Shown piece by piece: positions 52,979-64,000 of a stretch of DNA of 64,000 bases. Source of the stretch: Taurinivorans muris (GTDB lineage: Bacteria > Desulfobacterota > Desulfovibrionia > Desulfovibrionales > Desulfovibrionaceae); contig NZ_CP065938.1 in NCBI RefSeq assembly GCF_025232395.1, positions 2,108,001-2,172,000 on the forward strand. Direction: 5' to 3'. Position 1 is the first letter of the stretch. The number at the start of each line of letters is the position of its first letter. The notes under the pieces were generated by a model. It was not told where the DNA came from. It searched no databases and saw nothing but the letters and a program-made list of their open reading frames with translations. A program made the position numbers and the translations under genes.

Positions 52979-54340
52979 TTACTCTCTGATAAGTCTGAGC
53001 AGTTCTTCCGTTTTTTCTTGCATGAGGGGTTCGTTGGCGCGGCTTTCGACATTGAGGCGGAGCACCGGTTCCGTGTTGGAACCCCGCACATTGAAGCGCC
53101 AATCGTCAAATTCCATGGAAAGACCGTCTATTTTGTTTATTGTTTTTGCGGAATTTTTATAGGCGTTTTCAATTTTTTCCAAGGTAAGGGCGATATTTTC
53201 AACGTTTGAATTGATTTCTCCGCTGCATGGAAAAGCTTGTATTCTTGCGTCCACAAAAGAAGCGAGACTTTGTTTGGAGGCGGAAAGGAGTTTTGCCACC
53301 AAAAGCCAAGGCAGCATTCCGGAATCGCAGTAGGCGAAGTCCCTAAAATAATGGTGGGCGCTCATTTCGCCGCCATAGAGGGCGTTTTCTTTCCGCATGG
53401 TTTCTTTGATGAACGCGTGTCCTGATTTGCTTGTTATGTTGATACCGCCGTGCTTATCGACAAGTTCCATTGTGTTCCATGTGAGGCGCGGGTCGTGGAT
53501 AATCTTTTCATGGGGGAATGTTTCCAGCAAGGCGCTTGCGAGCATGCCGACAATGTAATATCCCTCGATAAAACGTCCGTTTGCATCATAGAAAAAACAG
53601 CGGTCAAAATCGCCGTCCCAAGCGATGCCGAAATCGGCTTTGTGCCTGCGAACCATTTGCGCCGTTCTTTCACGGTTTTCAGGAAGCAAAGGATTGGGAA
53701 CGCCGTGGGGGAATGTTCCGTCAGGTTCTTCGTCAACCAAAATAAATTCAAAGGGCAGATACGGAATGAGTTCTTTCAGGGCGAGATACGCGCAGCCGTT
53801 TCCTGCATTGGCGACTATTTTAAAGGGCATAAGCCCGTTTGCGTCAGTATGGGAAAGGAGGGTTTCAATATAGGCTTGGCGGTAGGAATGTTCAATAAAA
53901 CTGCCTGTAATGTCAGAAGGGATTTTTTGTCCGTTGATGATGCGTTCTTTGATTGCCAGCAAACCGGTGTCGGAGCTGATCGGAATAGCGTTTTCGCGTA
54001 CAAATTTCAAGCCGTTTTCATCTTGCGGATTATGGCTTCCCGTAACCATGATTCCGCCGTCGAAAGGAACACCGTTTTCTTGAATGTAGGCTGTTGCGTG
54101 GTAAATTTCTTCTGTTCCGCACATGCCGATACCTACGACATTCGCCCCTGCATATTGCAGTCCTGTGGCAAGGGATTTATAGATGTCCGGAGAAGAAAGT
54201 CGGGCGTCGTGCCCGATGACGACGTTTTTTATGTTGAATTCCCGCACATAGGCATAGCCGATTTCAAGAGCAAGCGCAGGGCTGAGGGAGCTTGGGACTT
54301 TTCCCCGTACGTCATAGGCTTTAAAACAATCAAAATTCAT
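52979..54340 (-). CDS. Phosphomannomutase/phosphoglucomutase
   Basis: Interconverts sugar 6- and 1-phosphates to supply nucleotide sugars for LPS, capsule or glycogen. The 453-residue alpha-D-phosphohexomutase has the phosphoserine loop VTGSHNPQ (Ser102), the metal-binding DGDFDR (242-247), a sugar-specificity loop with GGEMSAHHYFRD and the phosphate-binding RGSNTEPVLR near the C-terminus. It most resembles the AlgC/ManB type with dual specificity. It lies 15 bp after secA on the same strand. Confidence 0.92.
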   Translation of the reverse strand: MNFDCFKAYDVRGKVPSSLSPALALEIGYAYVREFNIKNVVIGHDARLSSPDIYKSLATGLQYAGANVVGIGMCGTEEIYHATAYIQENGVPFDGGIMVTGSHNPQDENGLKFVRENAIPISSDTGLLAIKERIINGQKIPSDITGSFIEHSYRQAYIETLLSHTDANGLMPFKIVANAGNGCAYLALKELIPYLPFEFILVDEEPDGTFPHGVPNPLLPENRERTAQMVRRHKADFGIAWDGDFDRCFFYDANGRFIEGYYIVGMLASALLETFPHEKIIHDPRLTWNTMELVDKHGGINITSKSGHAFIKETMRKENALYGGEMSAHHYFRDFAYCDSGMLPWLLVAKLLSASKQSLASFVDARIQAFPCSGEINSNVENIALTLEKIENAYKNSAKTINKIDGLSMEFDDWRFNVRGSNTEPVLRLNVESRANEPLMQEKTEELLRLIRE

Positions 54341-54355
54341 GGCGTGTTCCTTATT

Positions 54356-56953
<2,598 letters not shown>

Positions 56954-57104
56954 GGAAGCGCTCCGGTTGGACTTTTGTTTTGCAATAATTAAAAATAAGG
57001 CATGATTTTATATTTGGCAAATACCTTTTTGGTAAAAATTGTTGTAATTTTTATAATACACTGAAATAACATGATAAAAATATTATATTTTTTTGATGTT
57101 TTTC

Positions 57105-57133
57105 TTGACGGGCGTAAATGAATAAAGGATACT
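57105..57133 (+). promoter_or_regulatory. Predicted promoter of the radical SAM gene
   Basis: TTGACG (57105-57110), a 17-base spacer and GATACT (57128-57133), about 28 bases before the gene. The -35 is 5/6 and the -10 4/6 to consensus. Confidence 0.5.
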
Positions 57134-57161
57134 TTTATTTTATGCGAAAAAAGGATCGGTT

Positions 57162-58430
57162 ATGAAACAAAAACACCCTGATTTAGTGTTTGCTTTTGAA
57201 AATGGTGAAATCGCCTCTGACGACGCGTATTATATGCTGTGCCGGCGGGGCGATGAATGGGCGCTGCCGAGACCTGACGAGCTTATTCCTTTACCCCGTG
57301 AAAGCGAGTTTTTTCTTTTGCCCAAGCGAAGAGCCGTCGGGCTGAACAAGGAAACAGGAGAAGTTGAGGAGTTGGAAGAGCTGGCGGTCGCCGCTTTTGT
57401 TGCGCCGGGCTATACGATTTCCGGTCATCCTGTTTATGTTACGGAAGAAAATGCTCCGACTCTGCCTTTATTCGCTTACGGGGCTTTGGGAATTATCGGC
57501 GATGATTTTTATGTTTGCGCTTCGCAGGTGGATAAGGACACGCGTCAGGTTTTCGAGGGAATTTCTCCCAAGAAAATAGAAAAAAAAGCAAAGGCGCTCA
57601 TGAAAGAGTTTCCCAAAAACAGACTCATGCAGCATCTTATGAATAATTGCGTCTTGCGTTACGGATGTCCTGCCGCAAAAAATTTGGTTTTGGGGCGTTA
57701 TGAAGCGCCGCTTCCGACTTCAAGGGCGTGCAATGCGCGTTGTATCGGCTGTATTTCCCAGCAGGAGTCGGATTCTTCCATTTGCCAGGCTCCGCAGGAC
57801 AGGATGAATTTTACGCCCACAGCGCAGGAAATTGTTGAGGTCATGCTTTATCATCAACAAAACGAGAAACAGCCTATTTATTCTTTCGGGCAAGGCTGCG
57901 AAGGGGAACCTCTGACTCAAGCCCCTTTGCTTGTGGAGGCTGTGAAATTATTCCGTGAAAAAGGCGGAATCGGCACGGTCAATTTAAATTCCAACGCCTC
58001 CATGCCCAGGTGGATAAAGGAATTGGCTCTTGCGGGGCTCAATTCTTTGCGGGTGAGCATGAACAGCGCAAGGGGAACTGTTTATGATAAATATTACCGT
58101 CCGACCAATTATTCTTTCGACGATGTGCGAGAATCCATACAAACGGCAAAAGAGCACGGACTTTTCGTTTCTTTGAATTTGCTTTTTTTTCCCGGAGTGA
58201 CGGACTGCGAAGAGGAAGTGGAAGCTCTTATCGGGCTTGTGAACGCGTATCACGTTGATTTTATTCAATTGCGGAATTTGAATATCGACCCTGAAATGTA
58301 TTTGCGTTTGCTTGAAGGCATTGAGTTTGGTCCAAGCGTCGGTTTGGCGAATTTCACCAAGCGCCTGCTGTCTTCTTGTCCGCATTTGCAATTTGGATAT
58401 TTTAATCCTAAAATTTGTACGGATAAATAA
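57162..58430 (+). CDS. Radical SAM protein of unknown substrate
   Basis: A 422-residue radical SAM enzyme. The cluster motif CNARCIGC (CX3CX2C, Cys190, 194, 197) lies unusually far from the N-terminus; the first 180 residues form a separate, unrecognised domain with no cysteine cluster motif. The SAM-binding GEPLTQAP (G-G-E-like) and N-S-N-A-S segments follow in the barrel, and the last third reads HVDFIQLRNLNIDPEMYLRL. The family is conserved in Desulfovibrionales as far as I recall, without an assigned reaction. AAGGAT precedes the ATG. It stands alone, ended by a hairpin. Confidence 0.85.
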   Translation: MKQKHPDLVFAFENGEIASDDAYYMLCRRGDEWALPRPDELIPLPRESEFFLLPKRRAVGLNKETGEVEELEELAVAAFVAPGYTISGHPVYVTEENAPTLPLFAYGALGIIGDDFYVCASQVDKDTRQVFEGISPKKIEKKAKALMKEFPKNRLMQHLMNNCVLRYGCPAAKNLVLGRYEAPLPTSRACNARCIGCISQQESDSSICQAPQDRMNFTPTAQEIVEVMLYHQQNEKQPIYSFGQGCEGEPLTQAPLLVEAVKLFREKGGIGTVNLNSNASMPRWIKELALAGLNSLRVSMNSARGTVYDKYYRPTNYSFDDVRESIQTAKEHGLFVSLNLLFFPGVTDCEEEVEALIGLVNAYHVDFIQLRNLNIDPEMYLRLLEGIEFGPSVGLANFTKRLLSSCPHLQFGYFNPKICTDK

Positions 58431-58458
58431 AAAAGGAGCATATTTTTGCTCCTTTTCA
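58431..58458 (+). terminator. Terminator after the radical SAM gene
   Basis: AAAAGGAGCA, loop TATTTT, TGCTCCTTTT: a 10-bp stem directly after the stop codon. Confidence 0.8.
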
Positions 58459-58626
58459 TCCCTTTTATCTCTTATACGAGAGTGTTATCATATTGATTTC
58501 TGCTGTGTTACGATTTATAAAAAAGTAACACAAATTGAAAAAATGTGCAACCGTTTTCTTTGTGTTTAGAAAACGGAACGGAATTTGATTTTATAGGAAA
58601 ATTCTCCATAACTAAATGAGGAAACC

Positions 58627-59280
58627 ATGAAAAAAATAGTTTTACTGCTCTGTTTTTGTATTATTTTCATAGGGCAAACAGCCGTCGCCGAAGAAAATTT
58701 TTCCGAGGAACTGATTGAAAAGTTTGAACTGGATACCATCAAAGGGGTGACAAAGCTCATTGTCGTTGACACTACGGTCAATGAACCCCGCTGCTACGTG
58801 CTGAAACGTTTCAACGGAGCATGGGTTTGTTTGCAGGAGGCGCAGGCGTATATCGGACGCGGCGGGGCGAAAAAGAATAAGATTGAGGGTGATTTGGCAA
58901 CGCCCAAAGGGCTTTACAATTTCATCATAGCTATCGGCATGCAGGAAAATCCGGGGAGCATACTGCCCTATTATCAAATACGCAAAGGCGATGTTTGGGT
59001 AACGGACCCGCAATCGAAATACTACAATTTGTTTGTTCGTGAAAATACCGTGTATAACGACTGGCTTTCCCAAATTGAATTGGATAAAAGACCCATTCGT
59101 TATGCCTACGCCCTTGTCGTTGACTATAACATAACCCATCGGGAACCCTATATCGGTTCGGCTTTTTTTCTTGAATGCAGCAACGGCAAAGCCACGGACG
59201 GGAATATCGGTTTGCCGAGGTCTATGATAAAAGAACTTTTATCTTTTGTGGATAAGGAAACGAAAATTTATATTCATTAA
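58627..59280 (+). CDS. YkuD-like (L,D-transpeptidase fold) secreted protein lacking expected catalytic residues
   Basis: A 217-residue protein with a signal peptide (cleavage near AVA-EE, residues 21-22) and a YkuD-type domain. ATPKGLYNFI (91-100) and the late GSAFFLECSNG and TDGNIGLP (177-197) correspond to the A-T-P-x-G-x-Y and G-S-x-F-x-H...T-x-G-C-I-x-L-P blocks of L,D-transpeptidases. Here the histidine is Glu183 and the catalytic cysteine is Asn193. A cysteine at 184 lies outside the usual place. It therefore probably cannot form the normal thioester and may bind peptidoglycan without cross-linking it. It precedes glmS by 115 bases. Confidence 0.75.
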   Translation: MKKIVLLLCFCIIFIGQTAVAEENFSEELIEKFELDTIKGVTKLIVVDTTVNEPRCYVLKRFNGAWVCLQEAQAYIGRGGAKKNKIEGDLATPKGLYNFIIAIGMQENPGSILPYYQIRKGDVWVTDPQSKYYNLFVRENTVYNDWLSQIELDKRPIRYAYALVVDYNITHREPYIGSAFFLECSNGKATDGNIGLPRSMIKELLSFVDKETKIYIH

Positions 59281-59395
59281 CATAGTTAAAAAATTAAGAT
59301 AGTTGCCGAAATTTTGATAACATATTCTTTAAACTAAATATTTTAATTGTGTTTTTTTTAGGAATAGTATAGTTAGTGTTTGTAAGGAGTTAATT

Positions 59396-61300
59396 ATGTG
59401 CGGAATTATCGGTTACTGCGGGCACAGACCTGCTGTTCCTCTTGTGTTGGAGGGGTTGAAGCGTTTGGAATACCGCGGTTATGATTCGGCAGGTTTGGCT
59501 TTTTTGCAGCTTAATAAATTGGAAGTCATCCGTTCGGAGGGAAAACTTTGCAATTTGGAAGAAAAAGTTGCGAAAACGGCAAACACCTTCGCCCCCATCA
59601 GCATAGGGCATACCCGCTGGGCGACGCACGGGCTTCCTGTCGAACGCAATTCTCATCCCCATAAAAGCAATAATGACGCTTTAGCCATTGTCCATAACGG
59701 CATTATTGAGAATTTTCAAGAAATAAAAGATGAACTGATACAAAAAGGCTATGTTTTCCATTCCGATACCGATACGGAAGTATTGGTCAATCTTGTCGCT
59801 GATGAGCTTGACAGTGTTCTGCAAATAAATTTTGGAAAAAAATATGTGGAAATCCAGCAGGATATGGATGAAGCTTTTCAAAAAAATCCTGAATTGTATT
59901 TGCCGTTTTTGGAGCAGGCTTTTTGCAGTGCATTGCAGAAAGCGCACGGGGCGTATGCTGTCGTCGTGCTCAGTCCCCTTATTCCGCAGCATATTCTGGC
60001 AGCGCGTTTGTCTGCGCCGCTTTTGCTCGGTATCGGTATCGGGGAATATTTCGTCGCTTCCGATGTGCCGGCATTTTTGCCTTATACCCGCGATGTCGTT
60101 TTTTTGGATGACAGGGAATATGTGGTTTTAAGCGCAGGTGCGTATGCGGTGAAAAATATTTTTACGGCGGAAAAGCTTGAGAAGACCGTGCATCATATTC
60201 CTTGGGATTTGCAGGGAGCGGCGAAAGACGGTTATAAACATTTCATGCTTAAGGAAATCATGGAACAGCCTAAGGTTTTGCGTGATTGCCTTGTGGGCAG
60301 ACTGCAAGACGACAGGGTTTGCCTGCCGGAACTGGATGGTTTGCCCGTACCCGGAAGCATTCGTATCATTGCCTGCGGCACAAGTTACAATGCCGGTTTG
60401 TGGTCGCAATATTATTTGGAGCAATTTGCGGAAATTCCCGTTATCGTGGAAATCGCTTCGGAATTTCGGTACAGGAAACCGATTTTAAAGGCTGATGAGC
60501 TTATTGTGGTTATCAGTCAATCGGGTGAAACGGCTGATACGCTCGGCGCTCTTCGTTTGTGCAAGGAAAAGGGCTATCCCGTCGTGGGTATTTGCAATGT
60601 GCTCGGTTCTTCCGTCGCAAGGGAAGCGAGTGCTTGTCTTTATACGCAGGCAGGACCGGAAATAAGCGTCGCTTCGACAAAAGCCATGCTCAGCCAAATG
60701 GTTCTGCTTCTTTTGCTCGCTCTTTATTACGGGCAGAGGAAAAATGCCGATTGTTCCCATGCGAAAAAACTGCGGGCAGGAATTTTGAACGAATTGAAGG
60801 CGCTGCCGGAAATCTTGGAAGGAGCGTTGCCCGTCATGCGGGATAAAGCGAAGAAGTTCGCCTATCAGTATGCCTATGCGAAGAGCTTTTTCTATCTTGG
60901 GCGCGGCACTGCCTATTCTTTAGCTCTTGAGGGTGCATTGAAATTAAAAGAACTTTCTTACATCCACGCGGAAGGGTATGCCACAGGGGAAATCAAGCAC
61001 GGACCTATCGCCCTTATCGACCCGGACTTTCCAACGTTCGCCCTTGCTTTTGATGATGATAATTTTAACAAGGTTTGTTCCGGAATTTTGGAAATAAAGT
61101 CAAGGCAGGGCAATGTGATTGCTTTACTGCAAGAGGGAACGGAATTGGAAAATAACGATTTATGGTATATTCCTCAAACAAAGCTGCCGGAATTTTTAGC
61201 CTTGCCCGCCATGCAGCTTTTCAGCTATGAAATGGCTGATTATTTGGGAAAAGATGTGGATCAGCCTCGGAATTTGGCGAAAAGCGTGACAGTTGAATAA
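59396..61300 (+). CDS. glmS: Glutamine-fructose-6-phosphate aminotransferase GlmS
   Basis: Makes glucosamine-6-phosphate for peptidoglycan and LPS. The catalytic cysteine is Cys2 (MCGIIGYCG), exposed after Met removal; glutamine-binding segments YRGYDSAG and GHTRWATHGLP follow. Two SIS sugar-isomerase domains fill the C-terminal half, with CGTSYNAG, SQSGETADTL and the C-terminal QPRNLAKSVTVE. At 634 residues it is about 25 longer than E. coli GlmS, with an insertion around residues 150-185. GGAG precedes the ATG. No glmS ribozyme was seen upstream. Confidence 0.96.
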   Translation: MCGIIGYCGHRPAVPLVLEGLKRLEYRGYDSAGLAFLQLNKLEVIRSEGKLCNLEEKVAKTANTFAPISIGHTRWATHGLPVERNSHPHKSNNDALAIVHNGIIENFQEIKDELIQKGYVFHSDTDTEVLVNLVADELDSVLQINFGKKYVEIQQDMDEAFQKNPELYLPFLEQAFCSALQKAHGAYAVVVLSPLIPQHILAARLSAPLLLGIGIGEYFVASDVPAFLPYTRDVVFLDDREYVVLSAGAYAVKNIFTAEKLEKTVHHIPWDLQGAAKDGYKHFMLKEIMEQPKVLRDCLVGRLQDDRVCLPELDGLPVPGSIRIIACGTSYNAGLWSQYYLEQFAEIPVIVEIASEFRYRKPILKADELIVVISQSGETADTLGALRLCKEKGYPVVGICNVLGSSVAREASACLYTQAGPEISVASTKAMLSQMVLLLLLALYYGQRKNADCSHAKKLRAGILNELKALPEILEGALPVMRDKAKKFAYQYAYAKSFFYLGRGTAYSLALEGALKLKELSYIHAEGYATGEIKHGPIALIDPDFPTFALAFDDDNFNKVCSGILEIKSRQGNVIALLQEGTELENNDLWYIPQTKLPEFLALPAMQLFSYEMADYLGKDVDQPRNLAKSVTVE

Positions 61301-61343
61301 AGCGGAATCATTGTGAGATCATTGGGGAATAATTGAGGAAAGC

Positions 61344-62195
61344 ATGGCGATATTAAATCTTTGTTTTGGCGATAATATGAGTTTTTTGCCTGAACTCGCG
61401 TCCGGTTCAATCGATTTGATTTATATTGACCCGCCTTTCAATACGGGAAGAACGCAAGAGCGTACGCAAATAAAAACCATTGCCAGCACCGAAGGGGACA
61501 GGGTCGGTTACAAAGGGAAACGGTATAAGACGATAAAGCTCGGCACGCTCGGCTATGTTGATATTTTTGATGATTATATCGGTTTTTTGGAGCCCCGTTT
61601 AGTTGAGGCGGAACGTATTTTGTCCGACAACGGCAGTATTTTATTCCATATCGATTATCGTGAAGCCCATTATTGCAAACTGCTTTTGGATTATATTTTC
61701 GGGCGTGATTCGTTCATGAATGAAATCATCTGGGCGTACGATTACGGGGCGAGAAGCAAAAAACGCTGGTCAGCCAAGCATGACAGTATTTTTTGGTATG
61801 CAAAAAATCCGAAAAAATATATTTATCATTATGATGCCATTGACAGGATACCCTATTTGGCTCCCTCCCTTGTGGGCAAAGAAAAGGCGGCACGGGGAAA
61901 AACGCCCACCGACGTTTGGTGGCAGACTATCGTAAGTCCTAACAGTAAAGAAAAAACCGGCTATGCGACGCAAAAACCTTTAAAAATCATGCGGCGCATT
62001 ATCAATGTTCACAGCAACGAAGATTCTGTCGTCATGGATTTTTTTGCCGGCAGCGGGTCTTTTGGAAAAGCCGCTTTGGAGCTTGGGCGGGATTGTTATT
62101 TGATTGACAAAAACCCTGCCGCCATTGATGTTATGAAAAAACGTTTCGCCGGTGAGGAAATTGTTTTTCGGGAACATGCGCAAATAGTCAAATGA
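61344..62195 (+). CDS. Orphan beta-class DNA methyltransferase
   Basis: A 283-residue N6-adenine/N4-cytosine DNA methylase (PF01555). The catalytic IDPPFNTG motif (28-35) comes before the SAM-binding DFFAGSGSFG (about 231-240), the beta-class order shared with CcrM and many type II enzymes. The interval between includes a target recognition region with IWAYDYGARSKK. No restriction gene is next to it, so an epigenetic or orphan role is likely. GAGGAAAG precedes the ATG. The recognition site cannot be read from sequence. Confidence 0.9.
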   Translation: MAILNLCFGDNMSFLPELASGSIDLIYIDPPFNTGRTQERTQIKTIASTEGDRVGYKGKRYKTIKLGTLGYVDIFDDYIGFLEPRLVEAERILSDNGSILFHIDYREAHYCKLLLDYIFGRDSFMNEIIWAYDYGARSKKRWSAKHDSIFWYAKNPKKYIYHYDAIDRIPYLAPSLVGKEKAARGKTPTDVWWQTIVSPNSKEKTGYATQKPLKIMRRIINVHSNEDSVVMDFFAGSGSFGKAALELGRDCYLIDKNPAAIDVMKKRFAGEEIVFREHAQIVK

Positions 62196-62212
62196 ACTTT
62201 GCGGAAAAAAAT

Positions 62213-63880
62213 TCATTGTGTTTTTTCTTGTATTTTCCGAATAAGTTCGTTGATTTTTCGCATATTTTCCGTTTTGTTGTCTTGTCTGAAATTTCTTCGG
62301 TCAGCAAGAGCGGTGTTTAAAAGTTCGGCGGCTTGTTGATATTCATTAAGTTCTATGCAGGAAGCGGCAAGGAAGAGAAGATAATGGAACTGTGTGTTGC
62401 AGTTCAGCAATTTTCGGGCATTGAGTAAAAACAGCTCTTTGTTTCGCATGGCTGCTGCGAGCATGCATTCCAGTTTTATGGCGGTAAAATTGCGGCTTCG
62501 GTCCATACTTTTGATGAGCGTATGGGCTTTTGCAAAAAATTCTTTTTTTATAGCGCAGACAGTCAAGGTTTCCGTAAAAAGCGTGTCATTTTTTATTTGA
62601 AGGGCTTTTTCGAGAAGCTTTATGGCTGAAGCGTATTTTTTTCTGGGCAATAGGTACAGTTGTACGAACCAATAAAAATAATAGGGATTTTCCGTTCGTT
62701 TTAAAAGGCGTGTGAAACTTTTTCTGATATGAGCATTGTTTGGAAACAGGTTTGCGGCAATAACGATAAATTCTTCCGGAACGGAATTTTTTAATGCGGT
62801 GTTTTTTTCAAGTGAAACAATAAAAAAATATATTTTTTCAAAGCGTTGTGCGTCGTTCTGTATATTTTGGCTGTATTCTTTTTCTTTCCATTCAAGGGGC
62901 GTATCGGTTTCTTTGGAAAAAAGCAGGGAATTGAGCAAAAGTTCGCTGTAATCTTTTCTTTCGGGTTCGGCATTGTTTTCCATCATGACATATGGTGATT
63001 TTTTGTTAAATCCTGATTGGATTTTTAAAAAAGACCGCACCGGAAAGGTATTTTGCGGTATCGGCTGATAAAAAATGTAATCTGCAGTTGGAAAATACAG
63101 CGAATAATTGCGAACGGAATTTGCCGAGCTGAGATTGAACAAGCCTGCTTCTTTGTTGGAATAAAAATAAAGTCCTTCCAAATCGAGAGCAGGAAGTTTA
63201 TCCAGAAGAATTTCCTGTTTATTTTGTATATGAATGAAATTTTCCGTTAAATGCGATGTTGCGCGTGTTATGACGGGATATTTTTGTTGTAAATTTTTTG
63301 TCAGATCATAGTATATGTATTTTTTTGCGATATGGGTTTTGCCGGAAGTTTGGACGGGATTTTTTGAAATCTCTTTCCTTTTTTCTTTGATGACATAGGC
63401 AAATTGCTTTGAAAAAAAAGGTGAAACATGATGAATATCCTGCATCGGCTCCCTTTCGGACCGAGGCGTGGCATTTGTGATGATAGAACCTATGTCAAGA
63501 CAGGGAATGGAAAGTTCCTCGCAAATCTGCACATGCATTTTTTGCAGGACTTGAGAATTTTTATAAGGAAAAATCAAATGCAGGTGTTTTATACGGGCTT
63601 CTTTTATTGTGGATAAAATGGTGAAAAGTTCATTGTAAAACCAATCCGCTGTGCGTTGTTTGCAATAAAAGCAGTCGCTGTCATTGGGACAGCAGTCCGT
63701 AATCAGAAAATCATAGTTTTTGAAAATCGCATATTTCTCAAGGGCGAAAGGAATGAACTGGCATATTGTCGCCCCAATGGAATAATTATCCACTTGATTG
63801 GGAAATTCCAGTGCCTGGTAAAGGGGAGCGTAGCCGTTTTTCAGAATTGAATTTGATGTTCCTAGTATTGCGATTTTCAT
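62213..63880 (-). CDS. SGNH-like protein with C-terminal TPR repeats
   Basis: A 555-residue protein that starts MKIAILGTSNSILKNGYAPL, an N-terminal GTS nucleophile-type block (7-9), followed by DFLITDCCPND, FYCKQR (72-76) and DIHHVSPFFSKQF (148-160). These blocks are spaced as in SGNH hydrolases (G-D-S, N, D-x-x-H). After about residue 330 the protein is helical, with repeats like YFWFVQLYLLPRKKY and AKALEKALQIKND that suggest tetratricopeptide repeats. No signal peptide is visible. Together with the similar gene at 32281-33309 it may act in capsule or glycan modification. The start codon has a poor ribosome binding site. Confidence 0.6.
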   Translation of the reverse strand: MKIAILGTSNSILKNGYAPLYQALEFPNQVDNYSIGATICQFIPFALEKYAIFKNYDFLITDCCPNDSDCFYCKQRTADWFYNELFTILSTIKEARIKHLHLIFPYKNSQVLQKMHVQICEELSIPCLDIGSIITNATPRSEREPMQDIHHVSPFFSKQFAYVIKEKRKEISKNPVQTSGKTHIAKKYIYYDLTKNLQQKYPVITRATSHLTENFIHIQNKQEILLDKLPALDLEGLYFYSNKEAGLFNLSSANSVRNYSLYFPTADYIFYQPIPQNTFPVRSFLKIQSGFNKKSPYVMMENNAEPERKDYSELLLNSLLFSKETDTPLEWKEKEYSQNIQNDAQRFEKIYFFIVSLEKNTALKNSVPEEFIVIAANLFPNNAHIRKSFTRLLKRTENPYYFYWFVQLYLLPRKKYASAIKLLEKALQIKNDTLFTETLTVCAIKKEFFAKAHTLIKSMDRSRNFTAIKLECMLAAAMRNKELFLLNARKLLNCNTQFHYLLFLAASCIELNEYQQAAELLNTALADRRNFRQDNKTENMRKINELIRKIQEKTQ

Positions 63881-63903
63881 GGTTGTGTTTTGGGATTTGG
63901 GAT

Positions 63904-64000
63904 TTATCGGTATGTGTTGATTTTTTGGGTTAAGGCGGTGATTTTTTGTCTGTCTTCTTCATGGTGGAAATTCCTCGGATCTGACGTGATCATATCAAGA
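63904..64000 (-). CDS. 3' end of an unidentified gene
   Basis: The last 31 codons of a reading frame entering from the right edge: ITSDPRNFHHEEDRQKITAL leads to NTYR and a TAA stop at 63906-63904. The stop is 23 bases before the SGNH-TPR gene on the same strand, so the two are probably co-transcribed. Too little is present to name the family. Confidence 0.55.
   Translation of the reverse strand, partial: LDMITSDPRNFHHEEDRQKITALTQKINTYR

Noticed and set aside
59281-59395. Possible glmS ribozyme ahead of glmS
   Set aside because: Only 115 bases are available and no conserved ribozyme core was seen; this element is mostly known from Firmicutes.

Overview
The window is a dense bacterial chromosome segment. 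Its gene families and gene order fit the Desulfovibrionaceae (Thermodesulfobacteriota), probably a host-associated relative of Desulfovibrio, Bilophila and Lawsonia with moderate to low GC. The main clues are a TrmD fused to a second SPOUT-type methyltransferase domain, a BamA with an extra N-terminal domain, the tatB-tatC-hisB-lipoprotein-hisA string next to guaAB, an amino terminus resembling a YeiH-type sulfate/sulfite exporter, and traces of a type III secretion system (T3SS). The assignment rests on family knowledge, not on a database search.

Layout. 1-1.6 kb: 5' end of a YeiH-like exporter and, divergently, prmC. 1.6-5.5 kb (minus): tatB, tatC, hisB, a lipoprotein, hisA and a FlgM-like gene. 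5.8-6.7 kb: an AT-rich solo Mrr restriction endonuclease. 6.8-9.8 kb (minus): guaB and guaA. 10-16.2 kb: lysS, lolC, lolD and bamA, one compact operon linking lysyl-tRNA synthesis with lipoprotein release and outer-membrane assembly. 16.3-21.8 kb: tRNA-Thr, -Tyr, -Gly, tuf, rpmG, tRNA-Trp, secE, nusG, rplK, rplA, rplJ and rplL, with an L10 leader and a possible L1 leader. It ends at a strong terminator, and rpoB does not follow.

21.8-24.0 kb is the accessory patch: an IS1595-type insertion sequence, a truncated SctQ-like gene, a truncated SycD-like chaperone, an EspA-like secreted protein and a small coiled-coil protein. 24.3-26.9 kb: tRNA-Gln, an arsR-permease-thioredoxin cassette with a clear operator, and a tRNA-Gly/Cys/Gly operon. 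27.3-32.3 kb: recA-alaS (minus) and a PP-loop tRNA-thiolation-type protein. 32.3-38.3 kb (minus): an AlgX/AlgJ-like SGNH protein with a small partner, a class V aminotransferase, gatC-gatA and an LpoA-like lipoprotein. 38.4-43.7 kb (minus): khpA-rimM-trmD-rplS-rnhB-yraN-rsmI-smpB, a translation and RNA-modification block.

43.9-64 kb: a secreted NAGPA-domain protein, sstT, cstA, uvrC, an iron-sulfur flavoprotein, purD-purE, a phosphomannomutase, secA, a radical SAM protein, a YkuD-like protein lacking its expected catalytic residues, glmS, an orphan DNA methyltransferase, an SGNH-TPR protein, and the 3' end of one more gene.

Most of the window is housekeeping. I found no CRISPR array, prophage or complete new system. 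The most distinctive items are the T3SS remnant beside the ribosomal operon, the possible L1 leader, the degenerate YkuD-like protein and the two SGNH-type proteins. Promoters and terminators were read by eye.
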